A stretch of 64,000 nucleotides of DNA from Zea mays. Taxonomy: Eukaryota > Streptophyta > Magnoliopsida > Poales > Poaceae. Shown piece by piece: positions 1 through 13,930 of the stretch. Where the stretch lies: the NCBI RefSeq assembly GCF_902167145.1, contig NW_023366907.1, forward strand, positions 1 through 64,000. The letters are read 5' to 3'. Below the pieces are notes generated by a model. That model did not search any database. It saw nothing but the letters and a program-made list of their open reading frames with translations, and had not been told where the DNA came from. The first letter of the stretch is position 1. Every line of letters begins with the position of its first letter. The position numbers and the translations under genes were made by a program.

Positions 1-1184
1 TTTTAGACCAAGAAATGGTCTCCACCAGAAATCCAAGAATGTGATCTATGGCAAGGAAACATATGTGGGGTGAGGTGTATGAGCGTCTGGTCGATGATCA
101 ATGGCCACACAACCCCCATTTTTGTCGAAAATAGCCATGAACGACCATTTTCAATAATACCGAAGGCTAACACGTACGAGGTTTTAACCAAGAAATGGTT
201 TCCACCAAAAATCCAAGAATGTAATCTATGGCAAGGAAACATATGTGGGGTGAGGTGTATGAGCCTCTGGTCGATGATCAATGGCCACACAACCCCCATT
301 TTTGTCGAAAATAGCCATGAGCGACCATTTTCAATAATACCGAAGGCTAACACCTACGGATTTTAGGCCAAGAAATGGTCTCCACCAGAAATCCAAGAAT
401 GTGATCTATGACAAGGAAACATATGTGGGGTGAGGTGTATGAGCCTCTCGTCGATGATCAATGGCCACACAACCCCCATTTTTGTCGAAAATAGCCATGA
501 ACGACCATTTTCAATAATACCGAAGGCTAACACGTACGAGTTTTTGACCAAGAAATGGTCTCCACCAAAAATCCAAGAATGTGATCTATGGCAAGGAAAC
601 ATATGTGGGGTGAGATTTATGAGCCTCTAGTCGATGATAAATGGCCACACAACCCCCATTTTTTTATGAAAATAGCCATGAGCGACCATTTTCAATAATA
701 CTAGAGGCTAAGACCTACTGATTTTTGACCAAGAAATGGTCTCCACCAGAAATCCAAGAATGTGATCTATGGCAAGGAAACATATGTGGGGTGAGGTGTA
801 TGAGCCTCTGATCGATGATCAATGGCCACACAACCCCCATTTTGCCGAAAATAGCCATGAATGACCATTTTCAATAATACCGAAGGCTAACACGTACGAG
901 TTTTTAACCAAGAAATGGTTTCCACCAGAAATCCAAGAATGTGATCTATGGCAAGGAAACATATGTGGGGTGAGGTGTACGAGCCTCTGGTCGATGATCA
1001 ATGGCCACACAACCCCCATTTTTTATGAAAATAGCCATGAGCGACCATTTTCAATAATACTAGAGGCTAAGACCTACGGATTTTAGACCAAGAAATGGTC
1101 TCCACCAGAAATCCAAGAATGTGATCTATGGCAAGGAAACATATGTGGGGTGAGGTGTATGAGCGTCTGGTCGATGATCAATGG
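1..1184 (+). repeat. knob180 satellite array, orientation A, block 1
   Basis: Tandem ~180-bp monomers run head to tail with GGCCACACAACCCCC on the plus strand, followed by a GAAAATAGCCATGA segment, a GAAGGCTAACAC segment, ACCAAGAAATGG, AATCCAAGAATGTGATC and ACATATGTGGGGTGAGG. This order and sequence match the maize knob 180-bp repeat as I know it. Monomers differ by point changes, for example TACCGAAGGC versus TACTAGAGGC and GAGCGTCTGG versus GAGCCTCTGG. The block enters from outside the window and ends at the inversion junction near 1187. No gene is present. Confidence 0.93.
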
Positions 1185-1205
1185 TGTGGCCATTGATCAT
1201 CGACC
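1169..1205. repeat. Palindromic inversion junction (A to B)
   Basis: A 16-bp arm, GGTCGATGATCAATGG at 1169-1184, is followed by a 5-base spacer TGTGG at 1185-1189 and the exact reverse complement CCATTGATCATCGACC at 1190-1205. The symmetry continues outwards through whole monomers with scattered mismatches, because satellite orientation flips here from A to B. The result is a head-to-head junction that could fold into a hairpin or cruciform. Confidence 0.9.
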
Positions 1206-3460
1206 AGAGGCTCATACACCTCACCCCACATATGTTTCCTTGCCATAGATCACATTCTTGGATTTCTGGTGGAGACCATTTCTTGGTCAAAAATCCGTAG
1301 GTGTTAGCCTTCGGTATTATTGTAAATGGTCATTCATGGCTATTTTCGACAAAAATGGGGGTTGTGTGGCCATTGATTATCGACCAGATGCTCATACACC
1401 TCACCCCACATATGTTTCCTTGCCATAGATCACATTCTTGGATTTCTGGTGGAGAATATTTCTTGGTTAAAAACTCGTACGTGTTAGCCTTCGGTATTAT
1501 TGAAAATGGTCGTTCATGGCTATTTTCGACAAAATGGTGGTTGTGTGGCCATTGATCATCGACCAGAGGCTCGTACACCTCACCCCACATATGTTTCCTT
1601 GCCATAGATCACATTCTTGGATTTCAGGTGGAGACCATTTCTTGGTTAAAAACTCGTACGTGTTAGCCTTCGGTATTATTGAAAATGGTCGTTCATGGCT
1701 ATTTTCGTCAAAATGGGGGTTGTGTGGCCATTCATCATCGACCAGAGGCTCATAAACCTCACCCCACATATGTTTCCTTGCCATAGATTACATTCTTGGA
1801 TTTCTGGTGGAAACCATTTCTTGGTTAAAAACTCGTACGTGTTAGCCTTCGGTATTATTGAAAATGGTCATTCATGGCTATTTTCGGCAAAATGGGGGTT
1901 GTGTGGCCATTGATCATCGACCAGAGGCTCGTACACCTCACCCCACATATGTTTCCTTGCCATAGATCACATTCTTGGATTTCTGGTGGAGACCATTTCT
2001 TGGTCAAAAATCCGTACGTGTTAGCCTTTGGTATTTTTGAAAATGGTCATTCATGGCTATTTTCGACAAAAATGGGGGTTGTGTGGCCATTGATCATCGA
2101 CTAGAGGCTCATACACCTCACCCCACATATGTTTCCTTGCCATAGATCACATTCTTGGATTTCTGGTGGAGACCATTTCTTGGTCAAAAATCCGTAGGTG
2201 TTAGCCTTCGGTATTATTGAAAATGGTCATTCATGGCTATTTTCGACAAAAATGGGGGTTGTGTGGCCATTGATCATCGACCAGATGCTCATACACCTCA
2301 CCCCACATATGTTTCCTTGCCATAGATCACATTCTTGGATTTCTGGTGGAGACCATTTCTTGGTCTAAAATCCGTAGGTGTTAGCCTCTAGTATTATTGA
2401 AAATGGTCGCTCATGGCTATTCTCAAGGTCGCTCATGGCAATTTTCATAAAAAATGGGGGTTGTGTGGCCATTTATCATCGACTAGAGGCTCATAAACCT
2501 CACCCCACATATGTTTTCTTGCCATAGATTACATTCTTGGATTTCTGGTGGAGACCATTTCTTGGTTAAAAACTCGTACGTGTTAGCCTTCGGTATTATT
2601 GAAAATGGTCATTCATGGCTATTTTCGGCAAAATGGGGGTTGTGTGGCCATTGATCGTCGACCAGAGGCTCATACACCTCACCCCACATATGTTTCCTTG
2701 CCATAGATCACATTCTAGGATTTCTGGTGGAGACCATTTCTTGGTCAAAAATCCGTAGGTGTTAGCCTTTGGTATTATTGTAAATGGTCATTCATGGCTA
2801 TTTTCGACAAAAATGGGGGTTGTGTGGCCATTGATCATCGACCAGACGCTCATACACCTCACTACACATATGTTTCCTTGCCATAGATCACATTCTTGGA
2901 TTTATGGTGGGGACCATTTCTTGGTCAAAAATCCGTAGGTGTTAGCCTTCAGTGTCATTGAAAATGGTCGTTCATGGCTATTTTCGACAAAAATTAGGGT
3001 TGTGTGGCCATTGATCGTCGACCAGAGGCTCATACACCTCACCCCACATATGTTTCCTTGCCATAGATCAAATTCTTGGATTTCTGGTGGAGACCATTTC
3101 TTGGTCAAAAATCCGTAGGTGTTAGCCTTCGGTATTATTGAAAATGGTCGTTCATGGCTATTTTCGACAAAAATGGGGGTTGTGTGGCCATTGATCATCG
3201 ACCAGACGCTCATACACCTCACCCCACATATGTTTCCTTGCCATAGATCACATTCTTGGATTTCTAGTGGAGACCATTTCTTGGTTAAAAACTCGTACGT
3301 GTTAGCCTTCGGTATTATTGAAAATGGTCATTCATGGCTATTTTCGGCAAAATGGGGGTTGTGTGGCCATTGATCATCGACCAGAGGCTCGTACACCTCA
3401 CCCCGCATATGTTTCCTTGCCATAGATCACATTCTTGGATTTCTGGTGGAGACCATTTCT

Positions 3461-5300
3461 TGGTTAAAAATCCGTACGTGTTAGCCTTTGGTATTTTTGA
3501 AAATGGTCATTCATGGCTATTTTCGACAAAAATGGGGGTTGTGTGGCCATTGATCATCGACTAGAGGCTCATACACCTCACCCCACATATGTTTCCTTGC
3601 CATAGATCACATTCTTGGATTTCTGGTGGAGACCATTTCTTGGTAAAAAATCCGTAGGTGTTAGCCTTCGGTATTATTGAAAATGGTCGTTCATGGCTAT
3701 TTTCAACAAAAATGGGGGTTGTGTGGCCATTGATCATCGACCAGACGCTCATACACCTCACCCCACATATGTTTCCTTGCCATAGATCACATTCTTGGAT
3801 TTCTGGTGGAGACCATTTCTTGGTCTAAAATCCGTAGGTGTTAGCCTCTAGTATTATTGAAAATGGTCGCTCATGGCTATTTTCAAGGTCGCTCATGGCT
3901 ATTTTCATAAAAAATGGGGGTTGTGTGGCCATTTATCATCGACTAGAGGCTCATAAACCTCACCCCACATATGTTTCATTGCCATAGATTACATTCTTGG
4001 ATTTCTAGTGGAAACCATTTCTTGGTTAAAAACTCGTACGTGTTAGCCTTCGGTATTATTGAAAATGGTCATTCATGGCTATTTTCGGCAAAATGGGGGT
4101 TGTGTGGCCATTGATCGTCGACCAGAGGCTCATACACCTCACCCCACATATGTTTCCTTGTCGTAGATCACATTCTTGGATTTCTGGTGGAGACCATTTC
4201 TTGGTCAAAAATCCGTAGGTGTTAGTCTTCGATATTATTGAAAATGGTCATTCATGGCTATTTTCGGCAAAATGGGGGTTGTGTGGCCATTGATCGTCGA
4301 CCAGAGGCTCATACACCTCACCCCACATATGTTTCCTTGCCGTAGATCACATTCTTGGATTTCTGGTGGAGACCATTTCTTGGTTAAAAATCCGTACGTG
4401 TTAGCCTTTGGTATTTTTGAAAATGGTCGTTCATGGCTATTTTCGACAAAAATGGGGGTTGTGTGGCCATTGATCATCGACTAGAGGCTCATACACCTCA
4501 CCCCACATATGTTTCCTTGCCATAGATCACATTCTTGGATTTCTGGTGGAGACCATTTCTTGGTAAAAAATCCGTAGGTGTTAGCCTTCGGTATTATTGA
4601 AAATGGTCGTTCATGGCTATTTTCAACAAAAATGGGGGTTGTGTGGCCATTGATCATCGACCAGACGCTCATACACCTCACCCCACATATGTTTCCTTGC
4701 CATAGATCACATTCTTGGATTTCTGGTGGAGACCATTTCTTGGTCTAAAATCCGTAGGTGTTAGCCTCTAGTATTATTGAAAATGGTCGCTCATGGCTAT
4801 TTTCAAGGTCGCTCATGGCTATTTTCATAAAAAATGGGGGTTGTGTGGCCATTTATCATCGACTAGAGGCTCATAAACCTCACCCCACATATGTTTCATT
4901 GCCATAGATTACATTCTTGGATTTCTAGTGGAAACCATTTCTTGGTTAAAAACTCGTACGTGTTAGCCTTCGGTATTATTGAAAATGGTCATTCATGGCT
5001 ATTTTCGGCAAAATGGGGGTTGTGTGGCCATTGATCGTCGACCAGAGGCTCATACACCTCACCCCACATATGTTTCCTTGTCGTAGATCACATTCTTGGA
5101 TTTCTGGTGGAGACCATTTCTTGGTCAAAAATCCGTAGGTGTTAGCCTTCGATATTATTGAAAATGGTCATTCATGGCTATTTTCGGCAAAATGGGGGTT
5201 GTGTGGCCATTGATCGTCGACCAGAGGCTCATACACCTCACCCCACATATGTTTCCTTGTCGTAGATCACATTCTTGGATTTCTGGTGGAGACCATTTCT
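3461..5300 (-). repeat. Higher-order repeat, ~920 bp (5 monomers) x 2
   Basis: Positions about 3461-4380 recur at 4381-5300 with the same marker order, including a 22-bp-duplication monomer and monomers with TTTCATTGCCATAG and TTGTCGTAGATC. The shift is 920 bp, which is five 180-bp monomers plus the ~20-bp internal duplication. The two copies differ at only scattered positions, for example GTTAGTCTTC versus GTTAGCCTTC. Confidence 0.8.
3865..3908 (-). repeat. Example of the ~202-bp monomer type with a 22-bp internal tandem duplication
   Basis: The unit GGTCGCTCATGGCTATTTTC plus AA at 3865-3886 is repeated at 3887-3908 before the usual ATAAAAAATGGGGG segment. The same structure recurs dozens of times across the window, for example near 4785, 6110, 10735, 12195, 18820, 22660, 30010 and 34765. 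On the other strand it recurs near 44310, 49575 and 62840. Its spread in both orientations shows it predates most of the local amplifications and inversions. It also explains why several higher-order periods are not multiples of 180. Confidence 0.9.
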
Positions 5301-5849
5301 TGGTCAAAAATCCGTAGGTGTTAGCCTTCGATATAATTGAAAATGGTCGTTCATGGCTATTTTCGACAAAAATGGAGGTTGTGTGGCCATTGATCATCGA
5401 CGAGAGGCTCATACACCTCACCCCACATATGTTTCCTTGCCATAGATCACATTCTTGGATTTCTGGTGGAGACCATTTCTTGGTCAAAAATCCGTAGGTG
5501 TTAGCCTTCGGTATTATTGAAAATGGTCGTTCATGGCTATTTTCGACAAAAATGGGGGTTGTGTGGCCATTGATCATCGACCAGACGCTCATACACCTCA
5601 CCCCACATATATTTCCTTGCCATAGATCACATTCTTGGATTTCTGGTGGAGACCATTTCTTGGTCTAAAATCCGTAGGTGTTAGCCTCTAGTATTATTGA
5701 AAATGGTCGCTCATGGCTATTTTCAAGGTCGCTCATGGCTATTTTCATAAAAAATGGGGGTTGTGTGGCCATTGATCGTCGACCAGAGGCTCATACACCT
5801 CACCCCACATATGTTTCCTTGCCATAGATCACATTCTTGGATTTCTGGT

Positions 5850-8800
5850 GGAGACCATTTCTTGGTCAAAAATCCGTAGGTGTTAGCCTTCGGTATTATT
5901 GAAAATGGTCGTTCATGGCTATTTTCGACAAAAATGGGGGTAGTGTGGCCATTGATCATCGACCAGACGCTCATACACCTCACCCCACATATGTTTCCTT
6001 GCCATAGATCACATTCTTGGATTTCTGGTGGAGACCATTTCTTGGTCTAAAATCCGTAGGTGTTAGCCTCTAGTATTATTGAAAATGGTCGCTCATGGCT
6101 ATTTTCAAGGTCGCTCATGGCTATTTTCATAAAAAATGGGGGTTGTGTGGCCATTTATCATCGACTAGAGGCTCATAAACCTCACCCCACATATGTTTCC
6201 TTGTCGTAGATTACATTCTTGGATTTCTGGTGGAAACCATTTCTTTGTTAAAAACTCGTACGTGTTAGCCTTCGGTATTATTGAAAATGGTCATTCATGG
6301 CTATTTTTGGCAAAATGGGGGTTGTGTGGCCATTGATCATCGACCAGAGGCTCGTACACCTCACCCCACATATGTTTCCTTGCCATAGATCACATTCTTG
6401 GATTTCTGGTGGAGACCATTTCTTGGTCAAAAAACCGTACGTGTTAGCCTTTGGTATTTTTGAAAATGATCCTTCATGGCTATTTTCGACAAAAATGGGG
6501 GTTGTGTGGCCATTGATCATCGACTAGAGGCTCATACACCTCACCCCACATATGTTTCCTTGCCATAGATCACATTCTTGGATTTCTGGTGGAGACCATT
6601 TCTTGGTCAAAAATCCGTAGGTGTTAGCCTTCGGTATTATTGAAAATGGTCATTCATGGCTATTTTCGACAAAAATGGGGGTTGTGTGGCCATTGATCAT
6701 CGACCAGACGCTCATACACCTCACCCCACATATGTTTCCTTGCCATAGATCACATTCTTGGATTTCTGGTGGAGACCATTTCTTGGTCTAAAATCCGTAG
6801 GTGTTAGCCTCTAGTATTATTGAAAATGGTCGCTCATGGCTATTTTCAAGGTCGCTCATGGCTATTTTCATAAAAAATGGGGGTTGTGTGGCCATTGATC
6901 GTCGACCAGAGGCTCATACACCTCACCCCACATATGTTTCCTTGCCATAGATCACATTCTTGGATTTCTGGTGGAGACCATTTCTTGGTCAAAAATCCGT
7001 AGGTGTTAGCCTTCGGTATTATTGAAAATGGTCGTTCATGGCTATTTTCGACAAAAATGGGTGTAGTGTGGCCATTGATCATCGACCAGACGCTCATACA
7101 CCTCACCCCACATATGTTTCCTTGCCATAGATCACATTCTTGGATTTCTGGTGGAGACCATTTCTTGGTCTAAAATCCGTAGGTGTTAGCCTCTAGTATT
7201 ATTGAAAATGGTCGCTCATGGCTATTTTCAAGGTCGCTCATGGCTATTTTCATAAAAAATGGGGGTTGTGTGGCCATTTATCATCGACTAGAGGCTCATA
7301 AACCTCAACCCACATATGTTTCCTTGCCATAGATTACATTCTTGGATTTCTGGTGGAAACCATTTCTTGGTTAAAAACTCGTACGTGTTAGCCTTCGGAA
7401 TTATTGAAAATGGTCATTCATGGCTATTTTTGGCAAAATGGGGGTTGTGTGGCCATTGATCATCGACCAGAGGCTCGTACACCTCACCCCACATATGTTT
7501 CCTTGCCATAGATCACATTCTTGGATTTCTGGTGGAGACCATTTCTTGGTCAAAAATCCGTAGGTGTTAGCCTTCGGTATTATTGAAAATGGTCGTTCAT
7601 GGCTATTTTCGACAAAAATGGGGGTAGTGTGGCCATTGATCATCGACCAGACGCTCATACACCTCACCCCACATATGTTTCCTTGCCATAGATCACATTC
7701 TTGGATTTCTGGTGGAGACCATTTCTTGGTCTAAAATCCGTAGGTGTTAGCCTCTAGTATTATTGAAAATGGTCGCTCATGGCTATTTTCAAGGTCGCTC
7801 ATGGCTATTTTCATAAAAAATGGGGGTTGTGTGGCCATTTATCATCGACTAGAGGCTCATAAACCTCACCCCACATATGTTTCCTTGTCGTAGATTACAT
7901 TCTTGGATTTCTGGTGGAAACCATTTCTTTGTTAAAAACTCGTACGTGTTAGCCTTCGGTATTATTGAAAATGGTCATTCATGGCTATTTTTGGCAAAAT
8001 GGGGGTTGTGTGGCCATTGATCATCGACCAGAGGCTCGTACACCTCACCCCACATATGTTTCCTTGCCATAGATCACATTCTTGGATTTCTGGTGGAGAC
8101 CATTTCTTGGTCAAAAAACCGTACGTGTTAGCCTTTGGTATTTTTGAAAATGATCCTTCATGGCTATTTTCGACAAAAATGGGGGTTGTGTGGCCATTGA
8201 TCATCGACTAGAGGCTCATACACCTCACCCCACATATGTTTCCTTGCCATAGATCACATTCTTGGATTTCTGGTGGAGACCATTTCTTGGTCAAAAATCC
8301 GTAGGTGTTAGCCTTCGGTATTATTGAAAATGGTCATTCATGGCTATTTTCGACAAAAATGGGGGTTGTGTGGCCATTGATCATCGACCAGACGCTCATA
8401 CACCTCACCCCACATATGTTTCCTTGCCATAGATCACATTCTTGGATTTCTGGTGGAGACCATTTCTTGGTCTAAAATCCGTAGGTGTTAGCCTCTAGTA
8501 TTATTGAAAATGGTCGCTCATGGCTATTTTCAAGGTCGCTCATGGCTATTTTCATAAAAAATGGGGGTTGTGTGGCCATTGATCGTCGACCAGAGGCTCA
8601 TACACCTCACCCCACATATGTTTCCTTGCCATAGATCACATTCTTGGATTTCTGGTGGAGACCATTTCTTGGTCAAAAATCCGTAGGTGTTAGCCTTCGG
8701 TATTATTGAAAATGGTCGTTCATGGCTATTTTCGACAAAAATGGGTGTAGTGTGGCCATTGATCATCGACCAGACGCTCATACACCTCACCCCACATATG

Positions 8801-9235
8801 TTTCCTTGCCATAGATCACATTCTTGGATTTCTGGTGGAGACCATTTCTTGGTCTAAAATCCGTAGGTGTTAGCCTCTAGTATTATTGAAAATGGTCGCT
8901 CATGGCTATTTTCAAGGTCGCTCATGGCTATTTTCATAAAAAATGGGGGTTGTGTGGCCATTTATCATCGACTAGAGGCTCATAAACCTCAACCCACATA
9001 TGTTTCCTTGCCATAGATTACATTCTTGGATTTCTGGTGGAAACCATTTCTTGGTTAAAAACTCGTACGTGTTAGCCTTCGGAATTATTGAAAATGGTCA
9101 TTCATGGCTATTTTTGGCAAAATGGGGGTTGTGTGGCCATTGATCATCGACCAGAGGCTCGTACACCTCACCCCACATATGTTTCCTTGCCATAGATCAC
9201 ATTCTTGGATTTCTGGTGGAGACCATTTCTTGGTC
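5850..9235 (-). repeat. Higher-order repeat, ~1684 bp (9 monomers) x 2
   Basis: The region from about 5850 repeats 1684 bp later. Rare private variants are shared: TTTCTTTGTTAAAAACTCG at about 6240 and 7925, CAAAAAACCGTACG at about 6430 and 8114, GAAAATGATCCTTC at about 6466 and 8150, and a TAGTGTGGCC variant near 5941 and 7625. Sharing of rare changes points to a recent tandem duplication. A sub-period of about 1123 bp is also visible inside it. Confidence 0.8.
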
Positions 9236-9549
9236 AAAAAACCGTACGTGTTAGCCTTTGGTATTTTTGAAAATGATCATTCATGGCTATTTTCGACAAA
9301 AATGGGGGTTGTGTGGCCATTGATCATCGACTAGAGGCTCATACACCTCACCCCACATATGTTTCCTTGCCATAGATCACATTCTTGGATTTCTGGTGGA
9401 GACCATTTCTTGGTAAAAAATCCGTAGGTGTTAGCCTTCGGTATTATTGAAAATGGTCGTTCATGGCTATTTTCGACAAAAATGGGGGTTGTGTGGCCAT
9501 TGATCATCGACCAGACGCTCATACACCTCACCCCACATATGTTTCCTTG

Positions 9550-12500
9550 CCATAGATCATATTCTTGGATTTCTGGTGGAGACCATTTCTTGGTCAAAAA
9601 TCCGTAGGTGTTAGCCTTCGGTATTATTGTAAATGGTCATTCATGGCTATTTTCGACAAAAATGGGGGTTGTGTGGCCATTGATCATCGACCAGAGGCTC
9701 ATACACCTCACTACACATATGTTTCCTTGCCATAGATCACATTCTTGGATTTATAGTGGAGACCATTTCTTGGTCAAAAATCCGTAGGTGTTAGCCTTCA
9801 ATGTCATTGAAAATGGTCGTTCATGGCTATTTTCGACAAAAATTAGGGTTGTGTGGCCATTGATCGTCGACCAGAGGCTCATACACCTCACCCCACATAT
9901 GTTTCCTTGCCATAGATCACATTCTTGGATTTCTGGTGGAGACCATTTCTTGGTCAAAAATCCGTAGGTGTTAGCCTTCGGTATTATTGAAAATGGTCGT
10001 TCATGGCTATTTTCGACAAAAATGGGGGTTGTGTGGCCATTGATCATCGACCAGACGCTCATACACCTCACCCCACATATGTTTCCTTGCCATAGATCAC
10101 ATTCTTGGATTTCTGGTGGAGACCATTTCTTGGTTAAAAACTCGTACGTGTTAGCCTTCGGTATTATTGAAAATGGTCATTCATGGCTATTTTCGGCAAA
10201 ATGGGGGTTGTGTGGCCATTGATCATCGACCAGAGGCTCGTACACCTCACCCCACATATGTTTCCTTGCCATAGATCACATTCTTGGATTTCTGGTGGAG
10301 ACCATTTCTTGGTTAAAAATCCGTACGTGTTAGCCTTTGGTATTTTTGAAAATGGTCATTCATGGCTATTTTCGACAAAAATGGGGGTTGTGTGGCCATT
10401 GATCATTGACTAGAGGCTCATACACCTCACCCCACATATGTTTCCTTGCCATAGATCACATTCTTGGATTTCTGGTGGAGACCATTTCTTGGTAAAAAAT
10501 CCGTAGGTGTTAGCCTTCGGTATTATTGAAAATGGTCGTTCATGGCTATTTTCGACAAAAATGGGGGTTGTGTGGCCATTGATCATCGACCAGACGCTCA
10601 TACACCTCACCCCACATATGTTTCCTTGCCATAGATCACATTCTTGGATTTCTGGTGGAGACCATTTCTTGGTCTAAAATCCATAGGTGTTAGCCTCTAG
10701 TATTATTGAAAATGGTCGCTCATGGCTATTTTCAAGGTCGCTCATGGCTATTTTCATAAAAAATGGGGGTTGTGTGGCCATTTATCATCGACTAGAGGCT
10801 CATAAACCTCACCCCACATATGTTTCATTGCCATAGATTACATTCATGGATTTCTGGTGGAAACCATTTCTTGGTTAAAAACTCGTACGTGTTAGCCTTC
10901 GGTATTATTGAAAATGGTCATTCATGGCTATTTTCGGCAAAAATGGGGGTTGTGTGGCCATTGATCGTCGACCAGAGGCTCATACACCTCACCCCACATA
11001 TGTTTCCTTGCCATAGATCATATTCTTGAATTTCTGGTGGAAACCATTTCTTGGTCAAAAATCCGTAGGTGTTAGCCTTCGGTATTATTGTAAATGGTCA
11101 TTCATGGCTATTTTCGACAAAAATGGGGGTTGTGTGGCCATTGATCATCGACCAGAGGCTCATACACCTCACTACACATATGTTTCCTTGCCATAGATCA
11201 CATTCTTGGATTTATGGTGGAGACCATTTCTTGGTCAAAAATCCGTAGGTGTTAGCCTTCAATGTCATTGAAAATGGTCGTTCATGGCTATTTTCGACAA
11301 AAATTAGGGTTGTGTGGCCATTGATCGTCGACCAGAGGCTCATACACCTCACCCCACATATGTTTCCTTGCCATAGATCACATTCTTGGATTTCTGGTGG
11401 AGACCATTTCTTGGTCAAAAATTCGTAGGTGTTAGCCTTCGGTATTATTGAAAATGGTCGTTCATGGCTATTTTCGACAAAAATGGGGGTTGTGTGGCCA
11501 TTGATCATCGACCAGACGCTCATACACCTCACCCCACATATGTTTCCTTGCCATAGATCACATTCTTGGATTTCTGGTGGAGACCATTTCTTGGTTAAAA
11601 ACTCGTACGTGTTAGCCTTCGGTATTATTGAAAATGGTCATTCATGGCTATTTTCGGCAAAATGGGGGTTGTGTGGCCATTGATCATCGACCAGAGGCTC
11701 GTACACCTCACCCCACATATGTTTCCTTGCCATAGATCACATTCTTGGATTTCTGGTGGAGACCATTTCTTGGTTAAAAATCCGTACGTGTTAGCCTTTG
11801 GTATTTTTGAAAATGGTCATTCATGGCTATTTTCGACAAAAATGGGGGTTGTGTGGCCATTGATCATCGACTAGAGGCTCATACACCTCACCCCACATAT
11901 GTTTCCTTGCCATGGATCACATTCTTGGATTTCTGGTGGAGACCATTTCTTGGTAAAAAATCCGTAGGTGTTAGCCTTCGGTATTATTGAAAATGGTCGT
12001 TCATGGCTATTTTCGACAAAAATGGGGGTTGTGTGGCCATTGATCATCGACCAGACGCTCATACACCTCACCCCACATATGTTTCCTTGCCATAGATCAC
12101 ATTCTTGGATTTCTGGTGGAGACCATTTCTTGGTCTAAAATCCGTAGGTGTTAGCCTCTAGTATTATTGAAAATGGTCGCTCATGGCTATTTTCAAGGTC
12201 GCTCATGGCTATTTTCATAAAAAATGGGGGTTGTGTGGCCATTTATCATCGACTAGAGGCTCATAAACCTCACCCCACATATGTTTCATTGCCATAGATT
12301 ACATTCTTGGATTTCTGGTGGAAACCATTTCTTGGTTAAAAACTCGTACGTGTTAGCCTTCGGTATTATTGAAAATGGTCATTCATGGCTATTTTCGGCA
12401 AAATGGGGGTTGTGTGGCCATTGATCGTCGACCAGAGGCTCATACACCTCACCCCACATATGTTTCCTTGCCATAGATCATATTCTTGGATTTCTGGTGG

Positions 12501-13930
12501 AGACCATTTCTTGGTCAAAAATCCGTAGGTGTTAGCCTTCGGTATTATTGTAAATGGTCATTCATGGCTATTTTCGACAAAAATGGGGGTTGTGTGGCCA
12601 TTGATCATCGACCAGAGGCTCATACACCTCACTACACATATGTTTCCTTGCCATAGATCACATTCTTGGATTTATGGTGGAGACCATTTCTTGGTCAAAA
12701 ATCCGTAGGTGTTAGCCTTCAATGTCATTGAAAATGGTCGTTCATGGCTATTTTCGACAAAAATTAGGGTTGTGTGGCCATTGATCGTCGACCAGAGGCT
12801 CATACACCTCACCCCACATATGTTTCCTTGCCATAGATCACATTCTTGGATTTCTGGTGGAGACCATTTCTTGGTCAAAAATCCGTAGGTGTTAGCCTTC
12901 GGTATTATTGAAAATGGTCGTTCATGGCTATTTTCGACAAAAATGGGGGTTGTGTGGCCATTGATCATCGACCAGACGCTCATACACCTCACCCCACATA
13001 TGTTTCCTTGCCATAGATCACATTCTTGGATTTCTAGTGGAGACCATTTCTTGGTTAAAAACTCGTACGTGTTAGCCTTCGGTATTATTGAAAATGGTCA
13101 TTCATGGGTATTTTCTGCAAAATGGGGGTTGTGTGGCCATTGATCATCGACCAGAGGCTCGTACACCTCACCCCACATATGTTTCCTTGCCATAGATCAC
13201 ATTCTTGGATTTCTGGTGGAGACCATTTCTTGGTTAAAAATCCGTACGTGTTAGCCTTTGTTATTTTTGAAAATGGTCATTCATGGCTATTTTCGACAAA
13301 AATGGGGGTTGTGTGGCCATTGATCATCGACTAGAGGCTCATACACCTCACCCCACATATGTTTCCTTGCCATAGATCACATTCTTGGATTTCTGGTGGA
13401 GACCATTTCTTGGTAAAAAATCCGTAGGTGTTAGCCTTCGGTATTATTGAAAATGGTCGTTCATGGCTATTTTCGACAAAAATGGGGGTTGTGTGGCCAT
13501 TGATCATCGACCAGACGCTCATACACCTCACCCCACATATGTTTCCTTGCCATAGATCACATTCTTGGATTTCTGGTGGAGACCATTTCTTGGTCTAAAA
13601 TCCGTAGGTGTTAGCCTCTAGTATTATTGAAAATGGTCGCTCATGGCTATTTTCAAGGTCGCTCATGGCTATTTTCATAAAAAATGGGGGTTGTGTGGCC
13701 ATTTATCATCGACTAGAGGCTCATAAACCTCACCCCACATATGTTTCATTGCCATAGATTACATTCTTGGATTTCTGGTGGAAACCATTTCTTGGTTAAA
13801 AACTCGTACGTGTTAGCCTTCGGTATTATTGAAAATGGTCATTCATGGCTATTTTCGGCAAAATGGGGGTTGTGTGGCCATTGATCGTCGACCAGAGGCT
13901 CATACACCTCACCCCACATATGTTTCCTTG
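9550..13930 (-). repeat. Higher-order repeat, ~1460 bp (8 monomers) x 3
   Basis: Three copies begin near 9550, 11010 and 12471. Corresponding monomers lie at 9751, 11212 and 12672, at 9968, 11429 and 12889, and at 10410, 11871 and 13331. Markers include CATAGATCATATTC near each start, CACTACACATATG, CAATGTCATTG and AAAATTAGGGTTG. The 1460-1461-bp spacing equals eight 180-bp monomers plus the ~20-bp internal duplication. Confidence 0.85.

Larger units (their letters stand above)
2600..6300 (-). repeat. Segmental satellite block, partner of 12370-16070 (offset 9770 bp)
   Basis: Marker variants in this block reappear 9770 bp downstream with matching spacing. Examples are the monomer group at 2902-3222 versus 12672-12992, 3334-3564 versus 13104-13334, and 5155-5601 versus 14925-15371. 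The copy is a mosaic: around 14161-14600 the best partner shifts to offset about 8850, which is one 920-bp unit less. That suggests unequal exchange after duplication. Limits are approximate. Confidence 0.7.
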
